Shown in pieces: positions 15,918-24,942 of a DNA stretch of 64,000 nt (position 1 is the stretch's first letter; every line of letters starts with the position of its first letter). Position numbers and translations under genes: made by a program. The notes under the pieces are model-generated. The model was not told the DNA's origin. It saw nothing but the letters and a program-made list of their open reading frames with translations, and made no database searches. The stretch lies in contig NZ_JARUBJ010000002.1 of assembly GCF_029626145.1 (NCBI RefSeq), positions 4,189,501 through 4,253,500 of the forward strand, in the 5' to 3' direction. This DNA is from Micromonospora sp. WMMD961 (GTDB taxonomy: Bacteria > Actinomycetota > Actinomycetes > Mycobacteriales > Micromonosporaceae).

Positions 15918-17030
15918 TTGTCAACAGCGGTTCGTCGCGCCACCACCACTCCGGAGCCCACACTGGACGCCACACCCACCGTCACCAGGCCGGCACCACA
16001 CGTGCCGGACCGGGGCCCGGCCGTCACCCCGGCTCGGCGCGGCCGTCGGACGGTCCGCGCCGCCGGCCTGATCGCCGCCGTGACACTGCTCGGAGTGATC
16101 GTGGTGCTCAGCATCGCGGTCGGCGCGAAGGCCATGCCGCTCACCGACGTCTGGTCCGGCCTGCTGCACCGCGACGCCAGCGAGTACGCGGTGGTGCACC
16201 GGATGCGCCTGCCGCGTACCCTCCTCGGGCTGCTCGCCGGCGCCGCGCTCGGCGTCGCCGGCGCGGTCATGCAGGCCCTCACCCGCAACCCCCTGGCCGA
16301 CCCCGGCCTGCTCGGCATCAACGCCGGGGCGTCCGCGGCCGTCGCCACCGCCGCCGCCTTCCTGGGCGTCACCGCCGTCGGCGGGTACGTCTGGTTCGCG
16401 TTGCTCGGCGCGGCGGTCGTGACCGCGCTCGTCTACGCCGTCGGCGGCGGACGTGGCGCCACCCCGGCCCGCCTCGCGTTGGCCGGCGCGGCGCTCAACG
16501 CCACCCTGTACTCCTACGTGAGCGCGGTGATGCTGCTGGACACCGCCTCGCTGGACCGGCTGCGGTTCTGGACGGTCGGCTCGCTGGCCAGCGCGGACAC
16601 CGCGACCGTGCAGCGGGTGCTGCCGTTCATCCTGGTCGGTCTGCTGGTCGCGCTCGGCGCGGCCCGCCCGCTGAACGCGCTGGCGCTCGGCGACGACGCG
16701 GCGCGGGCCCTCGGTGCCCGCCCCGCGCTGATCCGCGCTGCCGTGATCGTGGCGGTCACGCTTCTCTGCGGCGCGGCGACCGCCGCCTGCGGGCCGATCG
16801 TCTTCGTCGGTCTGCTCGTGCCGCACCTGGTCCGCGCCCTGACCGGCCCGGACCTGCGGTGGTTGCTGCCGTACTGCGCGGTGCTCGCGCCCGCGCTGCT
16901 GCTCGGCGCCGACGTGCTCGGCCGGGTGCTGGGTCGGCCGGGAGAGCTCCAGGTCGGCATGGTGACCGCCGTGCTGGGCGGCCCGCTCTTCCTGTGGCTG
17001 GTCACCCGCTCGAAGGTGGCCCACCCGTGA
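15918..17030 (+). CDS. FecCD-family iron-siderophore ABC permease 1
   Basis: A 370-residue permease with about 9-10 hydrophobic segments after a 45-residue polar N-terminus. Family signatures include MRLPRTLLGLLAGAALGVAG, QALTRNPLADPGLLGINAGA and CGPIVFVGLLVPHLVRALTG. The start is a TTG at 15918, 6 bases after TAACCT inside the iron box, with no Shine-Dalgarno, which fits a leaderless mRNA; no better ATG or GTG precedes the first membrane segment. Its stop overlaps the second permease start (GTGA). With permease 2 and the ATPase it imports ferric hydroxamate delivered by DesE. Confidence 0.9.
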   Translation: MSTAVRRATTTPEPTLDATPTVTRPAPHVPDRGPAVTPARRGRRTVRAAGLIAAVTLLGVIVVLSIAVGAKAMPLTDVWSGLLHRDASEYAVVHRMRLPRTLLGLLAGAALGVAGAVMQALTRNPLADPGLLGINAGASAAVATAAAFLGVTAVGGYVWFALLGAAVVTALVYAVGGGRGATPARLALAGAALNATLYSYVSAVMLLDTASLDRLRFWTVGSLASADTATVQRVLPFILVGLLVALGAARPLNALALGDDAARALGARPALIRAAVIVAVTLLCGAATAACGPIVFVGLLVPHLVRALTGPDLRWLLPYCAVLAPALLLGADVLGRVLGRPGELQVGMVTAVLGGPLFLWLVTRSKVAHP

Positions 17031-18073
17031 GCGGGCGCACCACGACGACGGTTCTGCGTACCCCCGGTGGTTTGTCGCTGCGGTTCCGTCCCCGTGCGCT
17101 GGCCGTCGGCGTCGGCGCGGCGCTGCTCGCGGTCGGGCTCGGCCTGGTCGCCCTGGGCAGCGGTGACTATCCGATGGGCCCGACCGACGTGCTGCGCACG
17201 CTCGTCGGCGGTGGCACGCCCGCGGAGCAGTTCATCGTGCACGAGCTGCGCCTGCCCCGACTGGTCACCGCCCTCCTCGTCGGCGCGGCACTGTCGCTGG
17301 CCGGCGCGGTGTTCCAGTCGCTGGTCCGCAACCCGCTGGGCAGCCCGGACATCCTCGGCTTCACCCAGGGCGCGTCGGCCGGCGCGCTGGTGGTGGTCGT
17401 CCTCGGCGGCAGCAGCCTGGCCCTCGCGGGCGCGGCGGTCGCCGGTGGCCTCGGCACCGGCCTGGTGATCTACGCACTCGCCTGGCGACGCGGTGTGCAC
17501 GGCTACCGGCTCATCCTGGTCGGCATCGGCATCGCCGCGATCCTCACCGGAGTCAACGGCTATCTGCTGACCCGGGCGCCCCTGATGGACGCCGCCCGCG
17601 CGGTGCTCTGGCTCACCGGCAGCCTGGACGGGCGGGGCTGGGCCAACGCCGGGCCGCTGCTCGCCGTCCTGGTCGTGGTGGCGCCGCTGGTCCTCGTCGT
17701 CTGCGGGCCGGCGCTGCGGATGATGGAGCTGGGTGACGACACCGCCAGCGCCCTCGGCGTGCCGGTGCGCGGGCTGCGCCTGACACTGCTCGCGGGGGCG
17801 GTGCTGCTGGTCTCGTTCGCGGCCGCCGCTGCCGGGCCGGTGTCCTTCGTGGCGCTGGTCGCGCCACACGTGACGAAACGGCTGACCCGGGCGCCCGGCC
17901 CGAACCTGCTGCCGTCGATGGCCGTCGGAGCGGCGCTGCTGGTCGGCGCCGACCTGCTCGCCCAACGCGCGTTCCCCGGGCACCAGCTTCCGGTCGGTGT
18001 GGTGACCGGAGTGATCGGCGGCGGCTACCTGGTCTGGCTGCTGGCGATGGAACGCCGGGCGGGTCGGCTGTGA
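17027..18073 (+). CDS. FecCD-family iron-siderophore ABC permease 2
   Basis: A 348-residue membrane permease, the second half of the heterodimeric channel. Clear matches are LRLPRLVTALLVGAALSLAG, FQSLVRNPLGSPDILGFTQG and AGPVSFVALVAPHVTKRLTR. The GTG start overlaps the previous stop by 4 bp, and its own stop overlaps a GTG in front of the ATPase gene, so the block is translationally coupled. Confidence 0.91.
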   Translation: MSGRTTTTVLRTPGGLSLRFRPRALAVGVGAALLAVGLGLVALGSGDYPMGPTDVLRTLVGGGTPAEQFIVHELRLPRLVTALLVGAALSLAGAVFQSLVRNPLGSPDILGFTQGASAGALVVVVLGGSSLALAGAAVAGGLGTGLVIYALAWRRGVHGYRLILVGIGIAAILTGVNGYLLTRAPLMDAARAVLWLTGSLDGRGWANAGPLLAVLVVVAPLVLVVCGPALRMMELGDDTASALGVPVRGLRLTLLAGAVLLVSFAAAAAGPVSFVALVAPHVTKRLTRAPGPNLLPSMAVGAALLVGADLLAQRAFPGHQLPVGVVTGVIGGGYLVWLLAMERRAGRL

Positions 18074-18102
18074 ACACCCGTGACGCCCTCGAAGGAGCAC
18101 TC

Positions 18103-18915
18103 ATGCACCCCGGCACGTCCCGGCTCGGCGGCACCGCGCTGACCCTCGCCTACGACCAGCGCACCATCGCCGAGAACCTGACGGTCGCGGTGCCCGACAA
18201 CTCGTTCACGGTGATCATCGGTCCGAACGCGTGCGGCAAGTCGACGCTGCTCCGGGCTTTGTCCCGGATGCTGCGTCCGAGCGTCGGCGCCGTGCTGCTG
18301 GACGGGCGCGACATCCACGACCAGCCGGCCCGCAGTGTCGCCCGCACGCTCGGCCTGCTCCCCCAGTCGTCGATCGCACCGGACGGCATCAGCGTCGCCG
18401 AACTGGTCGCCCGGGGTCGCTACCCCCACCAGGGACTGCTACGGCAGTGGTCGCGTGAGGACGAGCGGGTGGTCGACGAGTCGATGGCCGCGACCGGCGT
18501 CGACGACCTCGCCGACCGGCCGGTGGACGAACTCTCCGGCGGGCAACGGCAGCGGGTCTGGATCGCCATGGCGCTGGCCCAGCAGACCCCGCTGCTGCTG
18601 CTCGACGAGCCGACCACGTACCTCGACATCGCCCACCAGATCGAGATCCTGGACCTGTGCGCCCGCCTGCACGAGGAGCAGGGACGCACCCTGGTCGCGG
18701 TGCTGCACGACCTGAACCACGCGGCCCGCTACGCGACCCACCTGATCGCCATGCGCGACGGACGCGTGGTGGCCGCCGGAGAACCGGGGTCGGTGGTCAC
18801 CGCCGACCTGGTGGCGGAGGTGTTCGGGCTGCCCTGCCGGGTCATCGACGACCCGGAGACCGGCACCCCGCTGGTCGTCCCCTCCGCCCGCCGTCGCGCT
18901 GTCGAGCCCGCATGA
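18103..18915 (+). CDS. iron-siderophore ABC transporter ATP-binding protein (FecE/FepC type)
   Basis: A 270-residue ATPase. Walker A is IIGPNACGKSTLLRAL, the signature is DELSGGQRQRVWIAMALAQ, Walker B is LLLLDEPTTYLDIAHQIEIL, and the H-loop is AVLHDLNHAARYA. ATG 18103 is preferred because GAAGGAG lies 5 bases upstream; a GTG at 18070 overlapping the permease stop would add 11 residues. The end overlaps the acylase start as ATGA, so all four rightward genes form one operon. Confidence 0.91.
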   Translation: MHPGTSRLGGTALTLAYDQRTIAENLTVAVPDNSFTVIIGPNACGKSTLLRALSRMLRPSVGAVLLDGRDIHDQPARSVARTLGLLPQSSIAPDGISVAELVARGRYPHQGLLRQWSREDERVVDESMAATGVDDLADRPVDELSGGQRQRVWIAMALAQQTPLLLLDEPTTYLDIAHQIEILDLCARLHEEQGRTLVAVLHDLNHAARYATHLIAMRDGRVVAAGEPGSVVTADLVAEVFGLPCRVIDDPETGTPLVVPSARRRAVEPA

Positions 18916-20960
18916 GCGCCCGGCGTTTCCGCGACCCGTGGGGGGTGCCGCACCTGCGGGCCGACGACCCCCTCGCGCTGGTGGCGGCGCAGGGTCGGGT
19001 GACCGCGTACGACCGGGCCTGGCAGATCGAGGTGGAACGACACCGCTCCCAGGGCACCAGCGCGGCCTTCCTCGGCGTGGACGCGCTCGACTGGGACCGG
19101 TTCGCCCGGCGGGTACGACTCGACGACACCGCACGCCGCTGCCACGCCGCGCTCGACCCGGCGACCGCCGACTGGGTGGGCGCCTACGTCGACGGGGTCA
19201 ACGAGGGCCTCGCCGCCGGGGCGGCCCGCGCGCCGGAGTTCGCCGCCACCGGGCTGAGCCCGGGCCGGTGGGAGCCGTGGACGCCCCTCGCCGTCTGGTT
19301 GGGCCATCACATCCTGTTCGCCGGGTTCCCGAGCAAGCTCTGGCGGGAACACGTGGCGCAGCGGCTCGGCCCGGACCTGGTCGACGCGTTCGCCACCGAC
19401 GGACCGGCCGTCGCCGGCAGCAACGGGTGGCTGCTCGCCGCCGACCGCACCGGCACCGGGGCCGCGCTGCTCGCCGGCGACCCGCACCGGTTCCTGGAAG
19501 ATCCGGGCGTCTACCAGCAGATCCGGTTGGCCTGCCCGCAGTACGACGTCGTCGGGCTGGCGGTGCCCGGCGTGCCGGGCATCGCGCACTTCGGGCACAC
19601 CGGTCCGGTGGCCTGGGCGATCACCAACGCGATGGCCGACTACCAGGACCTGTACGCCGAGCGGCTGCGCCGGCAGGACCGGGAGGTGCAGGCGCTCGGC
19701 CCGGACGGCTGGCAATCCGTGCACCGCCAGGTCGAGACGATCGAGGTGGCCGGGGCGGACCCCGTCGAGGTCGAGGTGCTGGAGACCGATCGGGGTCCGG
19801 TGATCGTCGGCGGGTCCGGCGACGAGACGGCGATCAGCCTTCGCTACCCGCCCCGGGTCCGCGCCGAGCTGGGTTTCGCGGCGCTGCCGGAGCTGCTGCG
19901 GGCCCGCACCGTGGCCGATGTGGACCACGCGCTGCGGCACTGGGTGGAGCCGGTCAACGTGGTGCAGGCGGCGGACACCGCCGGCGGGCTGCTGCACCGG
20001 GTCGCCGGGGCGGTTCCGGTACGGCATCCGGACAACGGCCGGCGGATCGTCCCCGGGTGGGACGACGCGTACACCTGGCAGGGGTGGTACGCGCCGATGC
20101 CGCGCGCCGACGTGGTCGGTCGGGCGGTGATGGCCAACGAGCGCGGCCTGGCGGCACCACTGGGGGTGGAGTTCTCCCCGCCGCATCGGGCGCACCGGAT
20201 CGCCGAACTGCTCGACGCCGGTCGGGGCTGGACGGCCGACGAGATGGCCACCGTGCACACCGACACGTACCTGGGCTCGGCCGGGCCGCTGCTGGCGGTG
20301 CTGGCCGAGTCGGACGGGCTCAGCCCGGCAGCCGCCGCGCTGCGCGACCGGCTGCTGCGCTGGGACCGGCGGATGACCGCCGACAGCGCCGACGCGGCGG
20401 CCTTCGCCACAGTGCGGGCGGCTGTCGTCCGCCGGATCGCCGCCCATCCGGCGCTGGCCGAGCTGGCCGAGCCGCCCGCGTACCCCGAGGTGTTCGCGCC
20501 CTGGTTGACGGTGACGCCGCGCGTCGGTTACGCACTGGAGCACCTGCTCGGCGGGCGTCCGCTGCCCGGCGTGGACGCCGCCGCGGCGGTGCGCGCGGCG
20601 GTCGAGGAGGTCGCCGGGGCGGCGGCCGGGCAGGTGCGCTGGGGTGACCTGCACCGGCTGGCGGCCTGGCGGGCGCTGCCCGACCCGGACGCCGGCCCCG
20701 GCGCGCGACTCGACGGCGACCACGACTGTGTGCTGGCCACCTCGAGCGTGCCCGGGGTCACCCACTGGTGTTTCCGGGGGCCGGCGGCGCGTTTCGTCTG
20801 GGATCTGGCCCGGCGCGAGGACAGCCGCTGGGTGGTCCCGCTGGGCGCCTGCGGGGTGCCCGGCGACCCGCACCACGACGACCAGAGCGCCGCCTGGCTG
20901 ACCGGACAGCTGGTGCCGGTGCTCACGGACTGGGAGCAGCTGACCGAGGAACGGGATTGA
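18912..20960 (+). CDS. penicillin acylase-family Ntn hydrolase, predicted cytosolic
   Basis: A 682-residue homologue of penicillin G/cephalosporin/AHL acylases. These are autoprocessed at a serine that becomes the N-terminus of the beta chain; here it is Ser170 in AVAGSNGWLLAADR. DPHRFLEDPGVYQQIRL and GIAHFGHTGPVAWAITN follow as in the family. It starts almost directly with the alpha-chain motif RFRDPWGVPHLRADD and has no signal peptide, whereas characterised acylases are usually exported. ATGA coupling to the siderophore ATPase places it in the iron regulon. It may cleave an amide of the imported siderophore to release iron, or exchange or remove acyl groups. Penicillin amidase homologues have been noted near des genes in other actinomycetes (from memory). 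Confidence 0.85.
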   Translation: MSARRFRDPWGVPHLRADDPLALVAAQGRVTAYDRAWQIEVERHRSQGTSAAFLGVDALDWDRFARRVRLDDTARRCHAALDPATADWVGAYVDGVNEGLAAGAARAPEFAATGLSPGRWEPWTPLAVWLGHHILFAGFPSKLWREHVAQRLGPDLVDAFATDGPAVAGSNGWLLAADRTGTGAALLAGDPHRFLEDPGVYQQIRLACPQYDVVGLAVPGVPGIAHFGHTGPVAWAITNAMADYQDLYAERLRRQDREVQALGPDGWQSVHRQVETIEVAGADPVEVEVLETDRGPVIVGGSGDETAISLRYPPRVRAELGFAALPELLRARTVADVDHALRHWVEPVNVVQAADTAGGLLHRVAGAVPVRHPDNGRRIVPGWDDAYTWQGWYAPMPRADVVGRAVMANERGLAAPLGVEFSPPHRAHRIAELLDAGRGWTADEMATVHTDTYLGSAGPLLAVLAESDGLSPAAAALRDRLLRWDRRMTADSADAAAFATVRAAVVRRIAAHPALAELAEPPAYPEVFAPWLTVTPRVGYALEHLLGGRPLPGVDAAAAVRAAVEEVAGAAAGQVRWGDLHRLAAWRALPDPDAGPGARLDGDHDCVLATSSVPGVTHWCFRGPAARFVWDLARREDSRWVVPLGACGVPGDPHHDDQSAAWLTGQLVPVLTDWEQLTEERD

Positions 20961-20964
20961 CGCG

Positions 20965-21011
20965 GGCCGGCCGCCGTCGGGGTGCCCGAGGTACCCCGAC
21001 GGCGGCCGGCC
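20965..21011. terminator. bidirectional terminator, perfect 19-bp stem
   Basis: GGCCGGCCGCCGTCGGGGT at 20965-20983 and its exact complement at 20993-21011 flank a 9-base loop. It lies 4 bp after the acylase stop and 10 bp before the S8 protease stop, so it can terminate both converging transcripts. Confidence 0.85.
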
Positions 21012-21020
21012 ACTGTGGCG

Positions 21021-24000
21021 TCAGCGCAGGCCGAACGCCCGCGTGATGCTCTGGCTCACGGTGTTGCCGGCGGTGTCCCGCGCGGTGGTCCGCAGGCTGA
21101 CGAAGGTGGCCTTCGCCGGCGCGGCCAACGCGGTACGCCAGCCGTTGCCGTGCCGCGTCAGGCGCTGCTTCGTCCAGGTCGCCCCGTCGTCGTAGGACAC
21201 CTCGACGGTCACCGCACCGACGGTGCCCGAGACGTCGGGCAGGTGCGACGCGACCACGGTGAGCGGCGCCCGCCGGGACGCGGTGCCGTTGCGGTCGATG
21301 TCCACCTGGTAGTCCAGCTGGATCATCGGCAGCACCTCCGACGACTCCTCGCCGGTGGCGGCCGAGCGGAAGCCCCACTCGGTGCGGGTCTTCCGGGAGT
21401 ACGGGTTGGTCCAGGCCGCCCGGTCGTTCTCCACCACCAGCCGGTACGGCAGCCGCTGCTCGGCGAGACCGGACACCTGGAGGTACTCGGCGTTACCCCA
21501 GTTCAGCTCCTTGTCCCCCTGGTAGAGGGTGGTCCGGTTGACCATGTCGAAGTTGGCGTACGCCTCACCGATGTGGCCACCACCGTCGCCCCACCCGGGT
21601 GCGGGCAGGTAGAGGGTGTCCAGGTACCGCACGGGCGTGTAACTCCCGCCCATCCGGGGCCGCTGGATCGGCCCGAACCAGGTGACAGTGCTCGGCTTGC
21701 CCGCCGGGTACGCGGTCACCCCCATCAGGTGCTGGCCGGTCTCCCCCGCGATGTACGCGTCGTCGACCCACCGCTGGTCGGCGCTCACCCAGTCGGTGCG
21801 CCGGCCCTGCGCCGGGGCGGTCTCCTGGTTGCTCGACGCCCAGCCGCGCCAGATGTCGGTGCGGAACTCCAACGCCTTGCCCTGCCGGTAGTTGCGGAAC
21901 TCCACGTCCACCCGGGCCAGGTCCCGCTTCGTCGGCCGGTAGGTGACGTCGGCCGGCACCGCGCCGGCCCAGTGGTGCGCCACGTCGTACAGGTAGTTGG
22001 TCTCCGGGTGCGACTCGACTGTCAGCCGCACCGCGCCGCGCTCCAGGGCGGCGATGAGCTGGTCGCCCTCGTCGGCACCGACGGTGGCCACGGTCACCGG
22101 GGCCGGGCTCTCCGGGCTCCACGCGAACTCGTCCCACGGCTGCAGCCGCCCGATGCCGTCGTTGACCACGAGCAGCAGCTTGGCTCCGGCCGCCGCGGCG
22201 GCCTGCGCCTGGGTGGCGATGTCCACGGTGTCGCTGCGCCGGACCACCACGGCCCGGTCCCGGACCGGTCGCTTCGCCAGCCCGGCCGCCGACGCGTCCG
22301 CGACGTAGACCGCGTCCAGCTGGCGACGACCGGCCGGCATCGCCGGCGTCGCACGCTTCACCAGCAGATCGTCGTACGAGCGACCGCCGGCCGACACGGT
22401 CAACGCGGGCTGTTCCATCCGCCACCGGGCACCGAACTCGAACTCGCCGTCGGTGACCTTACGGCCGGTCGGCAACGCCCACATGCTGTCGTACGAGTCG
22501 TCGGGCAGCACCTGGCTCTCGGTGAGACCGGCCCCGGAAGACCGGTGGATGTCCATCCGCAGCGAGGTGGCGGTGGCTTCCTGCGGCACGACGGCCCGCA
22601 CCTGCCGGGCGGCCCGGGCGTCGAGAGTGACGGTGCGGTCCCGGTCCAGGGTGACGTCGGTGAAGCTGAGCATCGCCATGCCCTTGGAGCGCGGCCCGTT
22701 CACACCGCGCACGTCGGCGGAGATCCAGCCGGACCAGGTGGCCACCGGCAGTCGCAGGGTGGCGGTGCCGCTCTCGGGCAGGTCCACGGCGGTGAACAGC
22801 CCGTCGGTGGTGAGGATGACCTTGCCGACGAGTGGCTTGCCGTCGCGATCCTTCGCGACCAGCGTCAGGTCCTGCCGCTGGCCCTCCTTGCCCGCTCCGA
22901 TCAGGGTGCGTCCACGGACCGCTCCGGTGTCGTCGGTGGCGATGATCATGCCGCTGACCTGCTTCTCCACCGGCAGCTTGTCGTACGCCGCGGTCACCGT
23001 CACCGTGGCGGTGCCGCCCGCGGGGACGGTGACCGTGTCGGCGGAGAGCGCGAAGAGGCCAGCCGGTGCGGTGGCCGCGTCGAGGGCCAGCTTCAGGGCG
23101 ACCGGCGTGCTGCCGACGTTGGTGTAGGTGACCTTCCGGTCGACGGTCGCCCCCGGCTGCTGCGGCCAGGCCTGGAAGCCGGAGTAGGCGCTCGGGGTGG
23201 CGAAGACCGTGGCGTGCGCGGCGGCGACCGCGTCCACTCGGCCGGCACCCGCCTGGTACGGGGTGTACCCGGGGGTGGCCTTGACCGTGCTGACCAACGC
23301 CTCCTTGATCCGCTGACCGGTCCAGTCCGGGTGCGCGGCGGCGACCAGCGCGGCCGTGCCGGCCACGTGCGGAGTTGCCATCGACGTGCCGCTCATCAGG
23401 GTGTAGTCCCCGGAGCCGCCGCGAACCAGGTGGGACCGGGCGGCCAGGATGTCCACACCGGGCGCGGTGATCTCGGGCTTGAGCCCGCCGTCACCCGCGC
23501 GCGGGCCCTGGCTGGAGAAGTCGGCCAGGTGGTCGGTGGAGTCGACGGCGCCAACGGTCAGCGCGGAGTCGGCGGCACCCGGGCTGCCGATGCTCGCCGG
23601 GCCGCTGTTGCCGGCCGCGATCACGAAGAGCGCGCCGGTCTCGGCGCTGAGCCGCTCGACGGCCTGGCTCATCGGGTCGCTGCCGTCGGTGGCCCCACCA
23701 CCGAGGCTCATGCTGACGACCCGGGCCTTCTGCTCGCGGGCGGCCCACTCCATGCCGGCGATGATCCACGAGTCCTGCCCGCTGCCCTCGCTGTTGAGGA
23801 CCTTGCCGATGTGCAGTCGCGCGCCGGGGGCGACGCCCTTCTCGACACCGCCGGAGGCCGCGCCGGTGCCGGCGATGGTCGAGGCGACATGCGTACCGTG
23901 GCCCTTGTAGTCGAGGATGTCGGGCTCCTCGGGCACGAAGCTGCTGGACTCGGCGATCTGGCCGGCGAGGTCCGGGTGTTCGGCGTCGGCACCGGAGTCG

Positions 24001-24734
24001 AGCACCGCGACGTCGACACCGGCGGCGGTGTTGCCCCCGGCCCACAACGTCGGCGCGCCGATCTGCGCGGTGGACTCGGCCAGGTCGGCGTGCACCCGGC
24101 CGTCCAGCCACACCTTGGCGATGCCGTTGGCCAGGCCCGGGGCGTCGCCGGTACGGCGGGCCGAGCCGGCCGTGAGCGCCGACCAGAACCGGGCGGCGGT
24201 GGAACGCTCGCGGCTCAGCGCCGCGCCCTGCACGCTGTCCAACGGACGGACCAGCGTGGCACCGTCCACGGTGGGGCGGGTCCGGGCGCGGGCCGCCGCG
24301 TCGGTCATGGTGACGATCAGCGGCAACTGGTCGGTGTGCGCGTCGTCGTACCCGTCGGCGATGAGGTCGGTGACGTTGAACAGTTGCCGGTCGAGCAGGC
24401 CGCTAGTGACGTAGGACAGCGCCGTGTCCGGGTAGACGTAGGTGTCGCCGTCGAGCACGGTGCGGTGGAAACTCGGCGTGCTGCCGTCCGGTCGGCGCAC
24501 GGTCGAGACGGTGCTGCCGTCCGCGCCGGTGGTGACGGTGACCGTGTCACCGGTGATCAGGGTGACGGTCGACGCGCGTCCGGCGGCGGCGGGAGGAATC
24601 CCGGTCGGGCGATCGGGGCCGGTGGGCGGGGCGGCGGACGCCCCCGCGGCGGGTGGAGTGAACCCGGCCGCCAGGGTGAGGGCGGCGCCGAGGGCGATCA
24701 GCCCGGATCGGCGACGCCGGTGAGACAGAGCCAA
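21021..24734 (-). CDS. secreted subtilisin-like S8 serine protease, large
   Basis: A 1237-residue exported protease. An N-terminal Sec signal (HRRRRSGLIALGAALTLAAG, then Ala-rich) is followed by a prodomain of about 190 residues. The catalytic domain has Asp246 in AVLDSGADAEHPDL, His279 in KGHGTHVAST and Ser451 in LMSGTSMATPHVAG, with the oxyanion asparagine region IAAGNSGPAS. About 670 residues of C-terminal beta-rich, Ig-like or PPC-like modules follow and probably bind substrate or the cell wall. I chose TTG 24734, preceded by GAGG at 5 bases; the longer frame to 24818 adds 28 residues ahead of the signal and lacks a ribosome site. It probably serves extracellular protein degradation. Confidence 0.88.
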   Translation of the reverse strand: MALSHRRRRSGLIALGAALTLAAGFTPPAAGASAAPPTGPDRPTGIPPAAAGRASTVTLITGDTVTVTTGADGSTVSTVRRPDGSTPSFHRTVLDGDTYVYPDTALSYVTSGLLDRQLFNVTDLIADGYDDAHTDQLPLIVTMTDAAARARTRPTVDGATLVRPLDSVQGAALSRERSTAARFWSALTAGSARRTGDAPGLANGIAKVWLDGRVHADLAESTAQIGAPTLWAGGNTAAGVDVAVLDSGADAEHPDLAGQIAESSSFVPEEPDILDYKGHGTHVASTIAGTGAASGGVEKGVAPGARLHIGKVLNSEGSGQDSWIIAGMEWAAREQKARVVSMSLGGGATDGSDPMSQAVERLSAETGALFVIAAGNSGPASIGSPGAADSALTVGAVDSTDHLADFSSQGPRAGDGGLKPEITAPGVDILAARSHLVRGGSGDYTLMSGTSMATPHVAGTAALVAAAHPDWTGQRIKEALVSTVKATPGYTPYQAGAGRVDAVAAAHATVFATPSAYSGFQAWPQQPGATVDRKVTYTNVGSTPVALKLALDAATAPAGLFALSADTVTVPAGGTATVTVTAAYDKLPVEKQVSGMIIATDDTGAVRGRTLIGAGKEGQRQDLTLVAKDRDGKPLVGKVILTTDGLFTAVDLPESGTATLRLPVATWSGWISADVRGVNGPRSKGMAMLSFTDVTLDRDRTVTLDARAARQVRAVVPQEATATSLRMDIHRSSGAGLTESQVLPDDSYDSMWALPTGRKVTDGEFEFGARWRMEQPALTVSAGGRSYDDLLVKRATPAMPAGRRQLDAVYVADASAAGLAKRPVRDRAVVVRRSDTVDIATQAQAAAAAGAKLLLVVNDGIGRLQPWDEFAWSPESPAPVTVATVGADEGDQLIAALERGAVRLTVESHPETNYLYDVAHHWAGAVPADVTYRPTKRDLARVDVEFRNYRQGKALEFRTDIWRGWASSNQETAPAQGRRTDWVSADQRWVDDAYIAGETGQHLMGVTAYPAGKPSTVTWFGPIQRPRMGGSYTPVRYLDTLYLPAPGWGDGGGHIGEAYANFDMVNRTTLYQGDKELNWGNAEYLQVSGLAEQRLPYRLVVENDRAAWTNPYSRKTRTEWGFRSAATGEESSEVLPMIQLDYQVDIDRNGTASRRAPLTVVASHLPDVSGTVGAVTVEVSYDDGATWTKQRLTRHGNGWRTALAAPAKATFVSLRTTARDTAGNTVSQSITRAFGLR

Positions 24735-24816
24735 GATGACCTCATTGTGTCGAGAAGTGGTACGCAGCACAGCATCTAATCGATGCATGGCCCTGCCTGC
24801 CGGTGCCGGCCGACGC

Positions 24817-24836
24817 ACCTGCGCCGTGGCGCAGGT
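24817..24836. promoter_or_regulatory. perfect 20-bp palindrome-like site (9+2+9) upstream of the S8 protease
   Basis: ACCTGCGCC-GT-GGCGCAGGT lies about 80 bp before the protease start and about 105 bp after the aldolase stop. It could be a repressor operator for the protease or a short-loop terminator for the aldolase operon. The adjacent 24855-24895 stretch is unusually AT-rich for this DNA and may hold the promoter. Confidence 0.45.
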
Positions 24837-24942
24837 TGGTCAGCCGATCACACCGTAATTGGCAATGGTTTTCTTTTCGACAAGACTGTAGGTCACCGCT
24901 TACCGGCCACCATCCCCGGGCCAGGATCAGCCCGGTCGACGG

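Noticed and set aside
20982..24779. 1265-residue plus-strand frame over the S8 protease
   Set aside because: It mirrors the protease exactly. The minus strand has the catalytic triad and a signal peptide, and the plus frame has no recognisable domain.
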